From Limosilactobacillus reuteri (GTDB lineage Bacteria; Bacillota; Bacilli; Lactobacillales; Lactobacillaceae), in the NCBI RefSeq assembly GCF_003072625.1, contig NZ_CP027805.1, positions 680,001 to 744,000 on the forward strand: 64,000 nucleotides of DNA, read 5' to 3'. The position numbers were made by a program, and so were the translations under genes. The notes below the pieces were generated by a model. The model made no database searches. It was given only the letters and a program-made list of their open reading frames with translations, and was not told the DNA's origin. Each line of letters opens with the position of its first letter. The stretch's first letter is position 1. Shown here in pieces: positions 48,178-57,183 of this stretch.

Positions 48178-48208
48178 GAATTGGAAGATAACCAAGGAGA
48201 ATTTAAAA

Positions 48209-48559
48209 ATGGAAGATAATAAGTATCAATATGATGAAAACGGGTTTCGTGAAGATTTAAAAGATGATCCAGATGTCCTTCACCAGCCAGATGCTGACCG
48301 TACACAGCGGGATCTAGTAATCCTAGACTATGATGAGACGATGGCATTTCTTAACGGTGAAAAGGAAGTTAAGACCGTTTATGACTTTTCGGATGATGTT
48401 CTGGAAAAGATAAAGGAAAAATATCCGACCTTAAATGATACGCCAATCAATAAAGTAATCATGGAAAAGTATCAGCAAATTTTATTCGCTCGATACAATG
48501 AATCACAAGCAAATAATAAGACGGTGCATGCCGATGATAGTGAGGATAATGATGAATAG
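48209..48559 (+). CDS. Hypothetical acidic protein (116 aa)
   Basis: A 116-aa soluble protein rich in D, E, K and N, with no membrane segment or signal peptide. ATG 48209 follows CAAGGAGA and lies 32 bases after the promoter -10. A central segment reads DLVILDYDETMAFLNGEKEV and a helical part follows (VLEKIKEKYP). I do not recognise a family. It overlaps the next gene by 8 bases, so the two are co-expressed and may act together. Confidence 0.75.
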   Translation: MEDNKYQYDENGFREDLKDDPDVLHQPDADRTQRDLVILDYDETMAFLNGEKEVKTVYDFSDDVLEKIKEKYPTLNDTPINKVIMEKYQQILFARYNESQANNKTVHADDSEDNDE

Positions 48560-48848
48560 TCTAATAACGTTTATTATTTCAATTGCCTTTTTAGGATTAG
48601 TGATTTGGGAAAATCGTTTGCATAGTCAACTTGGATTTTTAGCAAGTCAACGACCAGATAAAGTTACAAAGGATTTTATTCGGGTAGTTCGTCAAGAAAA
48701 ACGGTTGAATTGGATCTTGTGTATACTAGCAATTATTGTTTTCATGACGACTAGTCGTTACTCAGTTCTATTAATGAGTATTATTACAATTATTGAATTG
48801 TTATTAGTAACTCGAATGGATCGTGTAAAAAATGAAATGATAGATTAA
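48552..48848 (+). CDS. Hypothetical membrane protein (98 aa)
   Basis: A 98-aa protein with one helix at the N-terminus (about 2-19) and two more near the C-terminus (about 53-68 and 70-86), joined by a basic loop (SQRPDKVTKDFIRVVRQEKRLN). ATG 48552 uses GAGG at 48543-48546, inside the preceding gene. The nearby ATG 48549 is too close to that site. No family is recognised. The coupled start suggests a functional pair with the acidic protein upstream. Confidence 0.7.
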   Translation: MNSLITFIISIAFLGLVIWENRLHSQLGFLASQRPDKVTKDFIRVVRQEKRLNWILCILAIIVFMTTSRYSVLLMSIITIIELLLVTRMDRVKNEMID

Positions 48849-49017
48849 ATATTATTATAATGATTAATCTTTTAAGAAAGAGTAACGTTTTTTAAGAACT
48901 ATCTAACAATTGCTATACGCATTTAAAAATTAATGGTAAAGTTAGAATTGTGTATTTCACTAATTTATTATTGTTTGTTTAGTTTTTAGGAACTTATTGG
49001 GAGGGTGTTTTATTTAT

Positions 49018-50532
49018 ATGAGTAAAAAAAGAACACATCATTCAAATAACCATCGATCTCGTGGCGTTTTTGCAGGAGCAGTTAGTGCCTTAAGTTTATT
49101 AGCAGTAACAACACAAGCAGTTAATGCTGAACAGCTTACTGTTAAGTCTGGTGATACTATTTGGGGGCTTGCAAAACAACATGGACTTTCTATTAGTGCA
49201 TTAGAACAAGCAAATCCTTCAGTTAAGAAGATAAGCGATAGCATCGACTTAATTACAGTTGGTCAACAATTAACGTTGCCTACTACTCAACATGATGCTA
49301 ACGCGGATTTGAATGCTGATGGTAGTTATACTGTTAAACCTGGCGATACACTTAGTTCTATTGCTGATCGTTATAATGTAACTGCTAGTCAATTAATGGC
49401 ATGGAACAACTTAAGCTCTAATGATTCATTATACATTGGACAACAACTCAGTGTAACAGGTCCTGCGATCTCAATTGCTGTAAACGCACCTGTTGTAAGT
49501 ACCTCTGTTTCTGATACGAGTGTATCGGCTCAGCAACCGGCTGCTCAATCGACAGACACAACTTCATCGGTTCAAGTTCAAACTTCAGCAGTTACGTCTA
49601 CTTCTGTGTCTCAACAAGATATGGCTAGTAGTCAACCAGCAGGGACTTCACAAGCAACTCCTGCTTTGAGTGCAACGCAACAAGTTTCAACTTCTTCAAC
49701 AGTAGCTGCTCCTAATCAAAGTGCAGCCAATAATAGTAGTACCACTATTGCAAATAGTACAACTTCGACTCCTGCTGCTGTAACGTCCTCAGCAACTACT
49801 AATAGTCCAGCCACTACAACAGTTGCTGCTCAACCTGCTACAGCTAATAATGTTCAGGTTGCCTCTACCTCAGCTGAAAATAGTGTTGCACCGCAAACAC
49901 AAAGTTTTGCTGTTAGTCAAGCTACTTCAACAGCTGTGAATACTGCTGCTTTATATGGACAATCATTTGTTCAAGCAGCGCCAGTAGCAAGTCAAGCACC
50001 ACAATCACAGACTGCCCCAGCATCACAAGCAACGGTTAACGTTCAGAATAGTAATACTGCAGCTTCACAACAAACAACTGCTGTAACATCACAAACTCAA
50101 CCGCAACAATCACAAGCGGTTGCTAGTCAACTTGCACAGCAAGCAGCAACTACTAATCAAGATTTACAACATGGTTCTGTAGTTAGCCTTGCCACTAAGA
50201 TTGCTAACTCTAATAGTGTTCCATACGTATGGGGTGGTGAAAGTCTTAGTGGAATGGATTGTTCTGGATTAGTTAAGTATGTTTATGCTAATGCGGAAGG
50301 TAAGCAATTACCACACTATACAGGAGCACTTGAAAACTGTGTGGACCAACATCCAGTTAGTGAAGCTAAGCCAGGTGATCTCTTATTCTGGGGTAACCAT
50401 GGTTCAACTTACCATACAGCTATTTATACAGGAAATAATCAATATGTAGCAGCTGCTCACCCTGGAACTAATGTATCGACTTACACGATTAGTCCATACT
50501 TTAACCCAAGTTTTGCCGGAACAGTTAAATAG
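49018..50532 (+). CDS. Secreted LysM and NlpC/P60 peptidoglycan hydrolase
   Basis: A 504-aa protein. A signal peptide (basic start, hydrophobic core about 20-32, cleavage near VNA-EQ at 38-39) is followed by LysM domains at about 40-85 and 100-148, a long low-complexity S/T/A/Q/P linker (about 150-385) and an NlpC/P60 domain. The catalytic cysteine is C415 (MDCSGLVKYVY) and the histidine is H466 (TYHTAIY). It binds the wall and cleaves stem-peptide bonds, probably for daughter-cell separation. ATG 49018 follows GGGAGGG. A 169-bp upstream gap may hold its own promoter. Confidence 0.94.
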   Translation: MSKKRTHHSNNHRSRGVFAGAVSALSLLAVTTQAVNAEQLTVKSGDTIWGLAKQHGLSISALEQANPSVKKISDSIDLITVGQQLTLPTTQHDANADLNADGSYTVKPGDTLSSIADRYNVTASQLMAWNNLSSNDSLYIGQQLSVTGPAISIAVNAPVVSTSVSDTSVSAQQPAAQSTDTTSSVQVQTSAVTSTSVSQQDMASSQPAGTSQATPALSATQQVSTSSTVAAPNQSAANNSSTTIANSTTSTPAAVTSSATTNSPATTTVAAQPATANNVQVASTSAENSVAPQTQSFAVSQATSTAVNTAALYGQSFVQAAPVASQAPQSQTAPASQATVNVQNSNTAASQQTTAVTSQTQPQQSQAVASQLAQQAATTNQDLQHGSVVSLATKIANSNSVPYVWGGESLSGMDCSGLVKYVYANAEGKQLPHYTGALENCVDQHPVSEAKPGDLLFWGNHGSTYHTAIYTGNNQYVAAAHPGTNVSTYTISPYFNPSFAGTVK

Positions 50533-50683
50533 TTCTGATAGATTATTAGAGCTTTTTCATTAGATAGTAACAAAGATGTAACCTAAAAAGGGTTAACATT
50601 CTTCTATGCTCGTGTTATCTTACTTATATTGCAATTCAAGTATTGCTCTAAAAATATTTCACATTTATTGGGGAGTGTTAAAT

Positions 50684-50887
50684 ATGAGTAACAAACATGA
50701 AATTGAAGAAGATTTATACCGTGCACAGTCCCGTTTGGATGATTTATGTAAACAAGAGGGACAGGAAAATACGGGTACTCAGACTGTTACTATTCAACCA
50801 AAGTACGGTGAAGAGATGCAATCTTTACGGGAAGAATGCAGTCAGTTACGGATTATTTTAGAAGCCATGGAAGCTTCTGAAGATTAA
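50684..50887 (+). CDS. Small coiled-coil protein of unknown function (67 aa)
   Basis: A 67-aa protein from ATG 50684, which follows GGGGAG. It is acidic and helical (HEIEEDLYRAQSRLDDLCK and MQSLREECSQLRIILEAMEA) and lacks a membrane segment. A longer frame from 50606 would put the ribosome binding site inside the gene and adds an unlikely N-terminus. No family is recognised. It is followed by a bidirectional terminator shared with the convergent lipid kinase gene. Confidence 0.7.
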   Translation: MSNKHEIEEDLYRAQSRLDDLCKQEGQENTGTQTVTIQPKYGEEMQSLREECSQLRIILEAMEASED

Positions 50888-50904
50888 TAAAATAAAAAGA
50901 TTAA

Positions 50905-50960
50905 CAAAAAAGCAGTAAGTGCTAGAAGAAAGAATTTTTCTTCTGTGCTTACTGCTTTTA
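50905..50960. terminator. Bidirectional terminator between the 67-aa gene and the lipid kinase gene
   Basis: A long hairpin: AAAAAAGCAGTAAG, then AGAAGAAA on the left, and TTTCTTCT, then CTTACTGCTTTT on the right. A-tract and T-tract flank it, so it works in both directions. Confidence 0.88.
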
Positions 50961-50962
50961 AC

Positions 50963-51910
50963 TTATTTTTCTATTGTTTGCCAAATTGGATATTGACTAA
51001 TGTCTAAGGTGAGGTCGATAAAACGATTACCAATCTCTTCTCCATCAGTTTGACTAAATTCTAGTGAAGTAGTTCTGATGTGGAGATTATCACTTTGGAA
51101 GTGGTGGGCAAATTTTGATTGGTCTAACTTACCCCGGGCTAACTGTAGCAATTGCCAAATTGTCATAGGCCAACCTTTTCGTTCAGCAACGACTAATTCC
51201 AATGATGGTTTCTTTAATGAAGCATTTGGTGCGACCTTAAATCCGCCACCGATAAATGGATGATTGCTGGTAATTGCGATGTAAGCTTTAGGAAAAATAA
51301 AGCGTTCACGCCCAGATTGAATCATCAAGGTAAAGGGCTCTTGATCATAGATTACTCCAATTGCCTTTTGAAGATAGGTGAAACGCCCGATATGATTTTT
51401 CTTGTGATGAGCCTTGAATGTATTAGCACGACTAACAATTGCCGCGTCAAAACCAATTCCTAAATTATTAAGAAAATAGCCTTCTTCACCCCGAATCGCC
51501 TCATGATAATGACCAATGTTAATTTTTTGTGGTGCATCTGCAGTTAAAATTTGATTTAATGCCCTTTGTGGATGCATAGAAATCCCGTAACCGCGGGCAA
51601 AATCATTTCCTGTCCCGGCAGGAATATATCCAACCGCAAGTGGTTCTTTATTCAATCGCTTGGCCGTCTTCATAAGTCCATTAACAACTTGATGTAGCGT
51701 ACCGTCACCACCAATCGCAATGACAATTATTGATCCCGCATTATGGGATTGGGCGATTTGGCTAGCAAGGTATTCTCCATGATTAGGATACTTAGTTGTT
51801 TCCATGTGATAATCAATTTGTTGTTGATCTAAGACCGGTTTGATTGACGACCATGCCTTTTCTGCATTGCCATTACCAGCATGACGGTTGAGGATGATTG
51901 AATAATTCAT
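50963..51910 (-). CDS. Diacylglycerol/lipid kinase (YegS/DgkB-like)
   Basis: About 316 aa. N-terminal MNYSIILNRHAGNGNAEKAW and the nucleotide-binding IVIAIGGDGTLHQVVNGLM with YIPAGTGNDFARGYG define the DAGK catalytic family. The C-terminal beta-sandwich carries NLGIGFDAAIV. DgkB-type enzymes recycle diacylglycerol released during lipoteichoic acid synthesis; other YegS-like members have other lipid substrates. ATG 51910 has AAAGGAGG at good spacing; ATG 51937 lies upstream of that site. Confidence 0.9.
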   Translation of the reverse strand: MNYSIILNRHAGNGNAEKAWSSIKPVLDQQQIDYHMETTKYPNHGEYLASQIAQSHNAGSIIVIAIGGDGTLHQVVNGLMKTAKRLNKEPLAVGYIPAGTGNDFARGYGISMHPQRALNQILTADAPQKINIGHYHEAIRGEEGYFLNNLGIGFDAAIVSRANTFKAHHKKNHIGRFTYLQKAIGVIYDQEPFTLMIQSGRERFIFPKAYIAITSNHPFIGGGFKVAPNASLKKPSLELVVAERKGWPMTIWQLLQLARGKLDQSKFAHHFQSDNLHIRTTSLEFSQTDGEEIGNRFIDLTLDISQYPIWQTIEK

Positions 51911-51992
51911 CAATATTCCTCCTTTGAATGGTGCCAAAAAGCAAAAATAATATAATTAATTTAGTATTTTTCTAATGTTCATAAGAAAGTTG

Positions 51993-52026
51993 GAGGCTGA
52001 GAAAAACAAGCGTTTTTCTCAGCCTC
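51993..52026. terminator. Perfect 15-bp inverted repeat, probable terminator after rpoY
   Basis: GAGGCTGAGAAAAAC (51993-52007) and GTTTTTCTCAGCCTC (52012-52026) flank a four-base loop. It lies 17 bp past the rpoY stop and upstream of the lipid kinase gene on the minus strand. The T-run is inside the stem, so efficiency is uncertain. It resembles the hairpin at 47943-47983. Confidence 0.7.
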
Positions 52027-52043
52027 TGTTAATAATTAAAAGC

Positions 52044-52256
52044 TTAGAACGTCGTCAACTTAAAGTTAGGGTTTTGCTTTTCGTAAGCAAGAGCCCTTTC
52101 ATCAAGTTGTTCCACAAATTCAATATTGTAGTCAGTGTTGTGTTCAACCATTAAAAGTGCTTCAGCTTCTGAATCAGCTTCAATATACAATGATTGAGTA
52201 TTTTCACGAACTGGGCGTTTTGTCTTATCAGCTTGGTAGTATACTTTAAAAGTCAT
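52044..52256 (-). CDS. rpoY: RNA polymerase epsilon subunit (RpoY, DUF1447)
   Basis: A 70-aa protein matching the epsilon subunit of Firmicute RNA polymerase: MTFKVYYQADKTKRPVREN, TQSLYIEADSEAEAL and YNIEFVEQLDERALAYEK, with a C-terminal FKL. Epsilon binds near the secondary channel side of the core enzyme and is linked to phage-protein-like defence and fine control. The start at 52256 follows AAGGAG. In many relatives rnjA (RNase J1) follows rpoY, but here a terminator and a lipid kinase gene follow instead. Confidence 0.92.
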   Translation of the reverse strand: MTFKVYYQADKTKRPVRENTQSLYIEADSEAEALLMVEHNTDYNIEFVEQLDERALAYEKQNPNFKLTTF

Positions 52257-52391
52257 ACTGTTAAAAACTCCTTAATTAAAGATATTATGCAGTAATTTAC
52301 TTTATTATTCTATCACAGATGACCAAAAGTGTCTTAAATTTTCCTAACATGGTATTATTAAATAAAGGTAAAGGCCAACGAGGTGATAGTC

Positions 52392-52865
52392 ATGGTTATA
52401 TTCTTAATCTGTAATTTAGCAGCAATAATTGTTATTGCCCTTTATTTAACGATCCATCGCGTATTTCTTAAGCGAGCAACGATGATGGTACAGAAAAATG
52501 CTCAAGACGTTACTGATGCAGCGTTAAATACTAGTTTGAAAGAAATGTTACATTGGAATAAAAATCTGAATTCTCAAATTGTTGCCGATGTTTGGGGAAA
52601 AGGTGTGCTTGCTTTTGAATACCATTTTGATTATAAAAAAGAAAATATTAATCTTGATGATTTCACACGTCAAAAACTAGCAGCAAAACTTGATGAATAT
52701 GCAAAACAACATCAGTTAAAGATGGCTCCCAAGGCCTCTCAGCCGTTTATTATAACCGATTGGTGGAAATATGAAGGAATTTTGCATATCGATATTGCTT
52801 ATTTGATAAATGAAGCAACTGTTGAGTACATTGAAGATTTAAAAAAATTAAACCAGATTAGTTAA
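52392..52865 (+). CDS. Hypothetical protein with N-terminal membrane anchor (157 aa)
   Basis: About 157 aa with one N-terminal membrane helix (residues 1-22) and a soluble, charged remainder with tryptophans in EMLHWNKN and TDWWKYEG. ATG 52392 follows GAGGTG; GTG 52383 lies inside that site. I do not recognise a domain. It is divergent from rpoY and convergent with def, sharing a bidirectional terminator with def. A role at the membrane is inferred only from topology. Confidence 0.75.
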   Translation: MVIFLICNLAAIIVIALYLTIHRVFLKRATMMVQKNAQDVTDAALNTSLKEMLHWNKNLNSQIVADVWGKGVLAFEYHFDYKKENINLDDFTRQKLAAKLDEYAKQHQLKMAPKASQPFIITDWWKYEGILHIDIAYLINEATVEYIEDLKKLNQIS

Positions 52866-52906
52866 AATGGTCGGGAGAAAGTGTAGATTTCTCTCGACCA
52901 TTTTTT
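52864..52906. terminator. Bidirectional terminator between the 157-aa gene and def
   Basis: AAAATGGTCGGGAGAAA pairs with TTTCTCTCGACCATTTT, followed by a T-run, and is A-rich on the other side. Confidence 0.9.
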
Positions 52907-52913
52907 ATAAAAA

Positions 52914-53474
52914 TTAACTAATCATCACTGTATCTGCAGGTGCCTCAAATGGTTGATCTTTGTTAATATGATCGTAAAATAGCACCCCATGTAAATGGTC
53001 AATTTCATGCTGACAAACAATTGCTGGATAATGCTTTAATCGTACCTTATGTGTTTCACCATTAACATCTTGATAACGTAGTGTAATCCGGTCATGTCGT
53101 GGTACATAGCCAGGCACGTCTTTATCAACTGAAAGACAACCTTCACCTTCAGTAAGAGCACCATATTGAACGGATTCACTGACGATTACTGGATTAATAA
53201 TAACGTCCTTAAATAAGGGCTTTTCATTCTCATCAGGTGCAGGGACAAGAACAGCGGCCATTTGCTTTGAAACACCCACTTGAGGGGCAGCAAGGCCAAC
53301 CCCAGCTCGCAATTTGTACTTTTCACATAATTCAGGGTCTTGACTTACTTCTAAGTATTGCATCATATCCTTAGCTAATTTTTGGTCTTCATCAGATAGG
53401 GGAAATGAGACCTTGGCAGCTCGTTTACGTAAAACGGGATTGCCATCACGGGTAATATCTTTCATTAAATACAT
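52914..53474 (-). CDS. def: Peptide deformylase
   Basis: A 186-aa metalloenzyme that removes the formyl group from new proteins. The three metal-site motifs are present: [18 protein letters not shown] (metal cysteine) and QHEIDHLHG (catalytic HExxH). Length and insertions fit the Gram-positive type 2 class. It starts at ATG 53474 with GGAGG about 12 bases upstream. It is divergent from the pdh operon. Confidence 0.96.
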   Translation of the reverse strand: MYLMKDITRDGNPVLRKRAAKVSFPLSDEDQKLAKDMMQYLEVSQDPELCEKYKLRAGVGLAAPQVGVSKQMAAVLVPAPDENEKPLFKDVIINPVIVSESVQYGALTEGEGCLSVDKDVPGYVPRHDRITLRYQDVNGETHKVRLKHYPAIVCQHEIDHLHGVLFYDHINKDQPFEAPADTVMIS

Positions 53475-53633
53475 TACTCACTATGCCTCCATATAAAAAT
53501 TCAGTCATATTATAGTCTATCATAACTATTTAAAATTGCTAATGAATATGAGGGTAACAATAGTTAACTATAAATTTTGGGAAAAACGTATACTTTAATT
53601 GAATCATTTTAACAACTCTGTTTATTAAGTCCA

Positions 53634-53697
53634 TGAAAGCGCTTGTATTATTTAGGCAATCGGTTATACTATAAATGTAGATAAGCAATCGCTTACA
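53634..53697 (+). promoter_or_regulatory. pdh operon promoter with two CcpA cre-like sites
   Basis: TTGTAT (53643-53648), a 16-base spacer and TATACT (53665-53670) form the promoter. A cre-like TGAAAGCGCTTGTA (53634-53647) covers the -35. A second one, TGTAAGCGATTGCT on the minus strand (53697-53684), lies just after the start point. Both fit TGWAANCGNTNWCA at 12 of 14 positions. Carbon-catabolite control of PDH by CcpA is inferred. Confidence 0.65.
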
Positions 53698-53731
53698 TGA
53701 TGTTAATTGGATTTGGAAAGGAATGTTGAAT

Positions 53732-54838
53732 ATGGCCAATACCAAAGCTGTCAATTTTGCTGAGATTAAAGCCAATGAAGGGGTACCTTATGCAAAACCC
53801 GTACAAATTCTTGATAACTACGGAAATGTTGTTAACAAAGAATTAATGGCTAATTTCAGTGATGAATTATTAGTTGACTTAATGAAAAAAATGGTTTGGG
53901 AACGTGCCTTGCATGAACAAACAATGAGTTTCTCAAAGCAAGGTCGGTTAGGTTTTTATGCTCCAACTTGGGGTGAAGAAGCTTCTGAAATGGGAACCGC
54001 TGCTGCATTTAAGAAGCAAGACTTCCTATTTCCGGCATACCGTGATTTGCCACAATTAATTCAACATGGAGCAACCGTTGCTCAAATGTACTTATGGTCA
54101 AAGGGACACATCAAAGGTAATCTTTTTGATGCTCGTGCTCTCCGACCACAAATCATTATTGGTGCTCAGATGGTCGAAATGGCTGGTGGCGCTCTTGGAA
54201 TTAAGAAGAATGGCGAAAAGGACACTGTTGCCTATGCTTACACTGGTGAAGGTGGAAGCTCACAAGGGGATACTTATGAAGGAATGAATTTTGCTGGTGC
54301 GTTCCAAGCTCCTGGTGTGTTTATTATTCAAAATAATGGCTGGGCTATCTCATTCCCACGAAAACTCCAAACTGAAGCGCAAACAATTGCCCAAAAAGCT
54401 GTTGCTGCTGGTATTCCTGGCGTTCAAGTTGATGGGATGGATGTTCTTGCATGTTATGAAGTTGCAAAGGAAGCTCGTGAATTTGCTGCTGCTGGTAATG
54501 GACCAGTACTAATTGAAACATTAACATACCGGTTCGGTGCGCACAGTTCTGCTGGTGATGATCCTAGTCGTTACCGGACTGAGGATGAAACAAAGCCATG
54601 GTTTGATAAAGATCCATTGATTCGTCTCCGCAAGTACTTAACAAAGAAAGGGCTTTGGTCTGAAGAAGAAGAACAAAAGTACGCTGATGAATGTAAACAA
54701 AGCTTTAAAGAAGCAATGAAAGAAGCCGACTCAGTAGAGCCAGAAAAAGTTAGCGATATGTTGAAGCGGACGTTTGAAGTACCAACTCCAGATATTAAAG
54801 AACAAATTAAGAAGTACGAAGAAAAGGAGTCGAAGTAA
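53732..54838 (+). CDS. pdhA: Pyruvate dehydrogenase E1 component, alpha subunit
   Basis: A 368-aa thiamine-diphosphate enzyme subunit. It shows GRLGFYAPTWGEEASEMG, FPAYRDLPQLIQHG and the ThDP motif AYTGEGGSSQGDTYEGMNFAG...FIIQNNGWAIS. RFGAHSSAGDDPSRYR holds the phosphorylation-loop region. With PdhB it decarboxylates pyruvate and acetylates the E2 lipoyl group. ATG 53732 has GAAAGGA at good spacing; ATG 53723 is too close to it. First gene of the operon; pdhB follows after 2 bp. Confidence 0.96.
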   Translation: MANTKAVNFAEIKANEGVPYAKPVQILDNYGNVVNKELMANFSDELLVDLMKKMVWERALHEQTMSFSKQGRLGFYAPTWGEEASEMGTAAAFKKQDFLFPAYRDLPQLIQHGATVAQMYLWSKGHIKGNLFDARALRPQIIIGAQMVEMAGGALGIKKNGEKDTVAYAYTGEGGSSQGDTYEGMNFAGAFQAPGVFIIQNNGWAISFPRKLQTEAQTIAQKAVAAGIPGVQVDGMDVLACYEVAKEAREFAAAGNGPVLIETLTYRFGAHSSAGDDPSRYRTEDETKPWFDKDPLIRLRKYLTKKGLWSEEEEQKYADECKQSFKEAMKEADSVEPEKVSDMLKRTFEVPTPDIKEQIKKYEEKESK

Positions 54839-54840
54839 TC

Positions 54841-55818
54841 ATGGCTAAAAAGACTTATATCAAAGCAATTACTGAAGGTATTGACATCGCTTTAGCCGAA
54901 GATCCTAAGACTTTAGTATTCGGTGAAGATGTTGGTAAAAACGGTGGTGTTTTCCGTGCCACTAATGGTCTTCAAGAAAAATATGGTGTTGATCGAGTAT
55001 TTAGTACTCCGCTTGCCGAATCAGGTATTTTAGGAATGTCAATTGGTTTAGCAGCAACCGGCTGGCGTCCAGTCCCAGAAATTCAATTCATGGGTTTCAC
55101 CTTTGAAGCAATGGATTCTATCGCTGCCCAAATGTCACGGATGCGTTTCCAATATAATGGAACTAAGCATGCGCCAATTACCATTCGGACTCCTTATGGT
55201 GGTGGTACTCATACCGCTGAATTGCACGGGGATGATCTTGAAAACTTCTTCGTTGGTATTCCAGGATTACGGGTTGTTGCACCAAGCTCTGCCTATGATG
55301 CTAAGGGATTAATTATTTCTGCAATTGAAAATAACGATCCAGTTCTTTTCCTTGAAAACCTTCGTCTCTATCGTTCAGTCAAAGGTGAAGTTCCTGATGA
55401 CAAGTATACTGTTCCGTTGGATAAAGCAAATGTTGTTCAAGAAGGTACTGATGTTACAATTATCGCTTATGGTGGTGAAGTATCAGAAGCGCAAAAAGCT
55501 GCTAAGAAATTAGCTAAGGATAATATTTCTGCTGAGATTATCGACTTACGTTCTCTTTACCCGCTTGATACTGACACGATCTTTGAATCACTTAAGAAAA
55601 CGCACCGAGTAGTTATTGTTCAAGAAGCGCAAAAGATGGCTGGTGTTGGTGCCCAAGTTGCATCAGCTATTTCAGAAGGCGCAATTATGTACCTTGATGC
55701 TCCTGTTACCCGGGTTGCTGCTCCTAACTCAGTATATCCATTCCCACAAGCTGAAAATGTTTGGCTTCCAGGTGCACGTGATATTGAGGACGCCGTACGA
55801 GAAGTAATTAATTACTAA
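54841..55818 (+). CDS. pdhB: Pyruvate dehydrogenase E1 component, beta subunit
   Basis: A 325-aa transketolase-like subunit. It has ALAEDPKTLVFGEDVGKNGG, FSTPLAESGILGMSIGLA, the RTPYGGGTHTAELHG loop and a C-terminal domain with IDLRSLYPLDTDTI and RVVIVQEAQKMAGVGAQVA. It pairs with PdhA as an alpha2-beta2 tetramer. GGAG in the end of pdhA serves as ribosome binding site. pdhC follows after 30 bp. Confidence 0.96.
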   Translation: MAKKTYIKAITEGIDIALAEDPKTLVFGEDVGKNGGVFRATNGLQEKYGVDRVFSTPLAESGILGMSIGLAATGWRPVPEIQFMGFTFEAMDSIAAQMSRMRFQYNGTKHAPITIRTPYGGGTHTAELHGDDLENFFVGIPGLRVVAPSSAYDAKGLIISAIENNDPVLFLENLRLYRSVKGEVPDDKYTVPLDKANVVQEGTDVTIIAYGGEVSEAQKAAKKLAKDNISAEIIDLRSLYPLDTDTIFESLKKTHRVVIVQEAQKMAGVGAQVASAISEGAIMYLDAPVTRVAAPNSVYPFPQAENVWLPGARDIEDAVREVINY

Positions 55819-55848
55819 AGTGTGGAATAGAAAGGGTGTTAATACGAT

Positions 55849-57180
55849 ATGGCATACATTTTTAGACTACCAGAAATGGGAGAAGGATTAACTGAAGGTG
55901 ATGTTGCTTCTTGGCTCGTTAAAGAAGGAGAAGCAATTAAAGCTGATGATCCTTTAATTGAAATTCAAACTGACAAGTCAACTACGCAATTGGTATCTCC
56001 AGTTGATGGAACTATCAAAAAATTATTTGTAAAGGAAGACGACCACGTTGAAAAGGGCGACAAGCTCGCTGAAATTGATGATGGTAAGCCAGGTATTAGT
56101 ACAAATGTCGAAAGTGACGACGATGATGAAACTGATACAGGTAGTGAGGAGGCTACTGAGAGTGAAGAATCCACTGCTCCAGCTACAGATTCCCCTTCAG
56201 AAGATAATTCTTCAAAGGGTGGAATGGCTCCCCTTGCAGAACCAAATAGGCTTGTAATGGCAATGCCTTCTGTTCGTCAATATGCCCGTGATAAAGGTGT
56301 TGATATCTCACTTGTCCAACCAAGTGGGAATCACGGTCAAGTTCTTAAAGAAGATATTGATAACTTTAATGGGTCAGCTGCTCCAGCTAAGGAAGAAAAG
56401 AGTACATCTATGTCAGCTAAGACTGCTCCTGTTGCGGCTAAGACAGTTGGTAATACCATCAAGCCATGGAATGCTGACCTTGAAGAACGTGAACCAATGT
56501 CTAATATGCGGAAGATCATCGCTAAGACTACTCGTGAATCAAAGGATATCTCACCACATGTTACGTCATTTGATGAAGTTGAAGTATCTGCTCTAATGGC
56601 TAGTCGCAAGAAGTACAAGGCAGTTGCTGCAGAACAAGATATTCATTTAACTTTCTTGCCATACATTATTAAGGCTTTAGTTGCCACATGTAAGAAGTTC
56701 CCAGAATTAAATGCTTCAATTGATGATTCTACTCAAGAAATTGTTTACAAGCACTACTACAATGTTGGAATCCTTACTAACACTGACCACGGCCTCTATA
56801 ATCCAAATATTAAGAATGCAGATTCTAAGAGTATGTTTGAGATTGCTAAGGAAATTACCGAAAATACTCAAGCAGCCTTTGATAACAAGCTAAGTCCAGA
56901 ATCAATGGCTGGTCGGACTATCAGCATCAGTAATATTGGTTCAATTGGCGGTGGCTGGTTCACCCCTGTTATCAACCAACCAGATGTTGCAATTCTTGGT
57001 GTTGGTCGAATTGACAAGGAACCATACGTTAACGAAGATGGTGAAATTGTTGTTGGCCGAATGATGAAGTTATCATTGACTTACGATCACCGTTTAATTG
57101 ATGGTGGACTTGCACAACATGCATTGAACTACATGAACAAGTTATTACATGATCCAGAATTATTGATGATGGAGGGTTAG
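55849..57180 (+). CDS. pdhC: Dihydrolipoamide acetyltransferase (E2)
   Basis: A 443-aa protein. One lipoyl domain (1-78, lipoylated lysine in [11 protein letters not shown]), an acidic D/E/S/T linker (about 85-125), a peripheral-subunit-binding domain ([15 protein letters not shown]...GQVLKEDI, about 138-175), an A/K/T linker and the acyltransferase core (about 215-443) with [18 protein letters not shown] and the catalytic [11 protein letters not shown] single lipoyl domain is usual in lactobacilli. It forms the core of the PDH complex. Confidence 0.96.
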   Translation: MAYIFRLPEMGEGLTEGDVASWLVKEGEAIKADDPLIEIQTDKSTTQLVSPVDGTIKKLFVKEDDHVEKGDKLAEIDDGKPGISTNVESDDDDETDTGSEEATESEESTAPATDSPSEDNSSKGGMAPLAEPNRLVMAMPSVRQYARDKGVDISLVQPSGNHGQVLKEDIDNFNGSAAPAKEEKSTSMSAKTAPVAAKTVGNTIKPWNADLEEREPMSNMRKIIAKTTRESKDISPHVTSFDEVEVSALMASRKKYKAVAAEQDIHLTFLPYIIKALVATCKKFPELNASIDDSTQEIVYKHYYNVGILTNTDHGLYNPNIKNADSKSMFEIAKEITENTQAAFDNKLSPESMAGRTISISNIGSIGGGWFTPVINQPDVAILGVGRIDKEPYVNEDGEIVVGRMMKLSLTYDHRLIDGGLAQHALNYMNKLLHDPELLMMEG

Positions 57181-57183
57181 ATA

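Noticed and set aside
49465..50170. Repetitive S/T/A/Q-rich stretch as a tandem repeat or CRISPR-like array
   Set aside because: It has no regular period and no spacers; it is the low-complexity linker of the LysM-NlpC/P60 protein.
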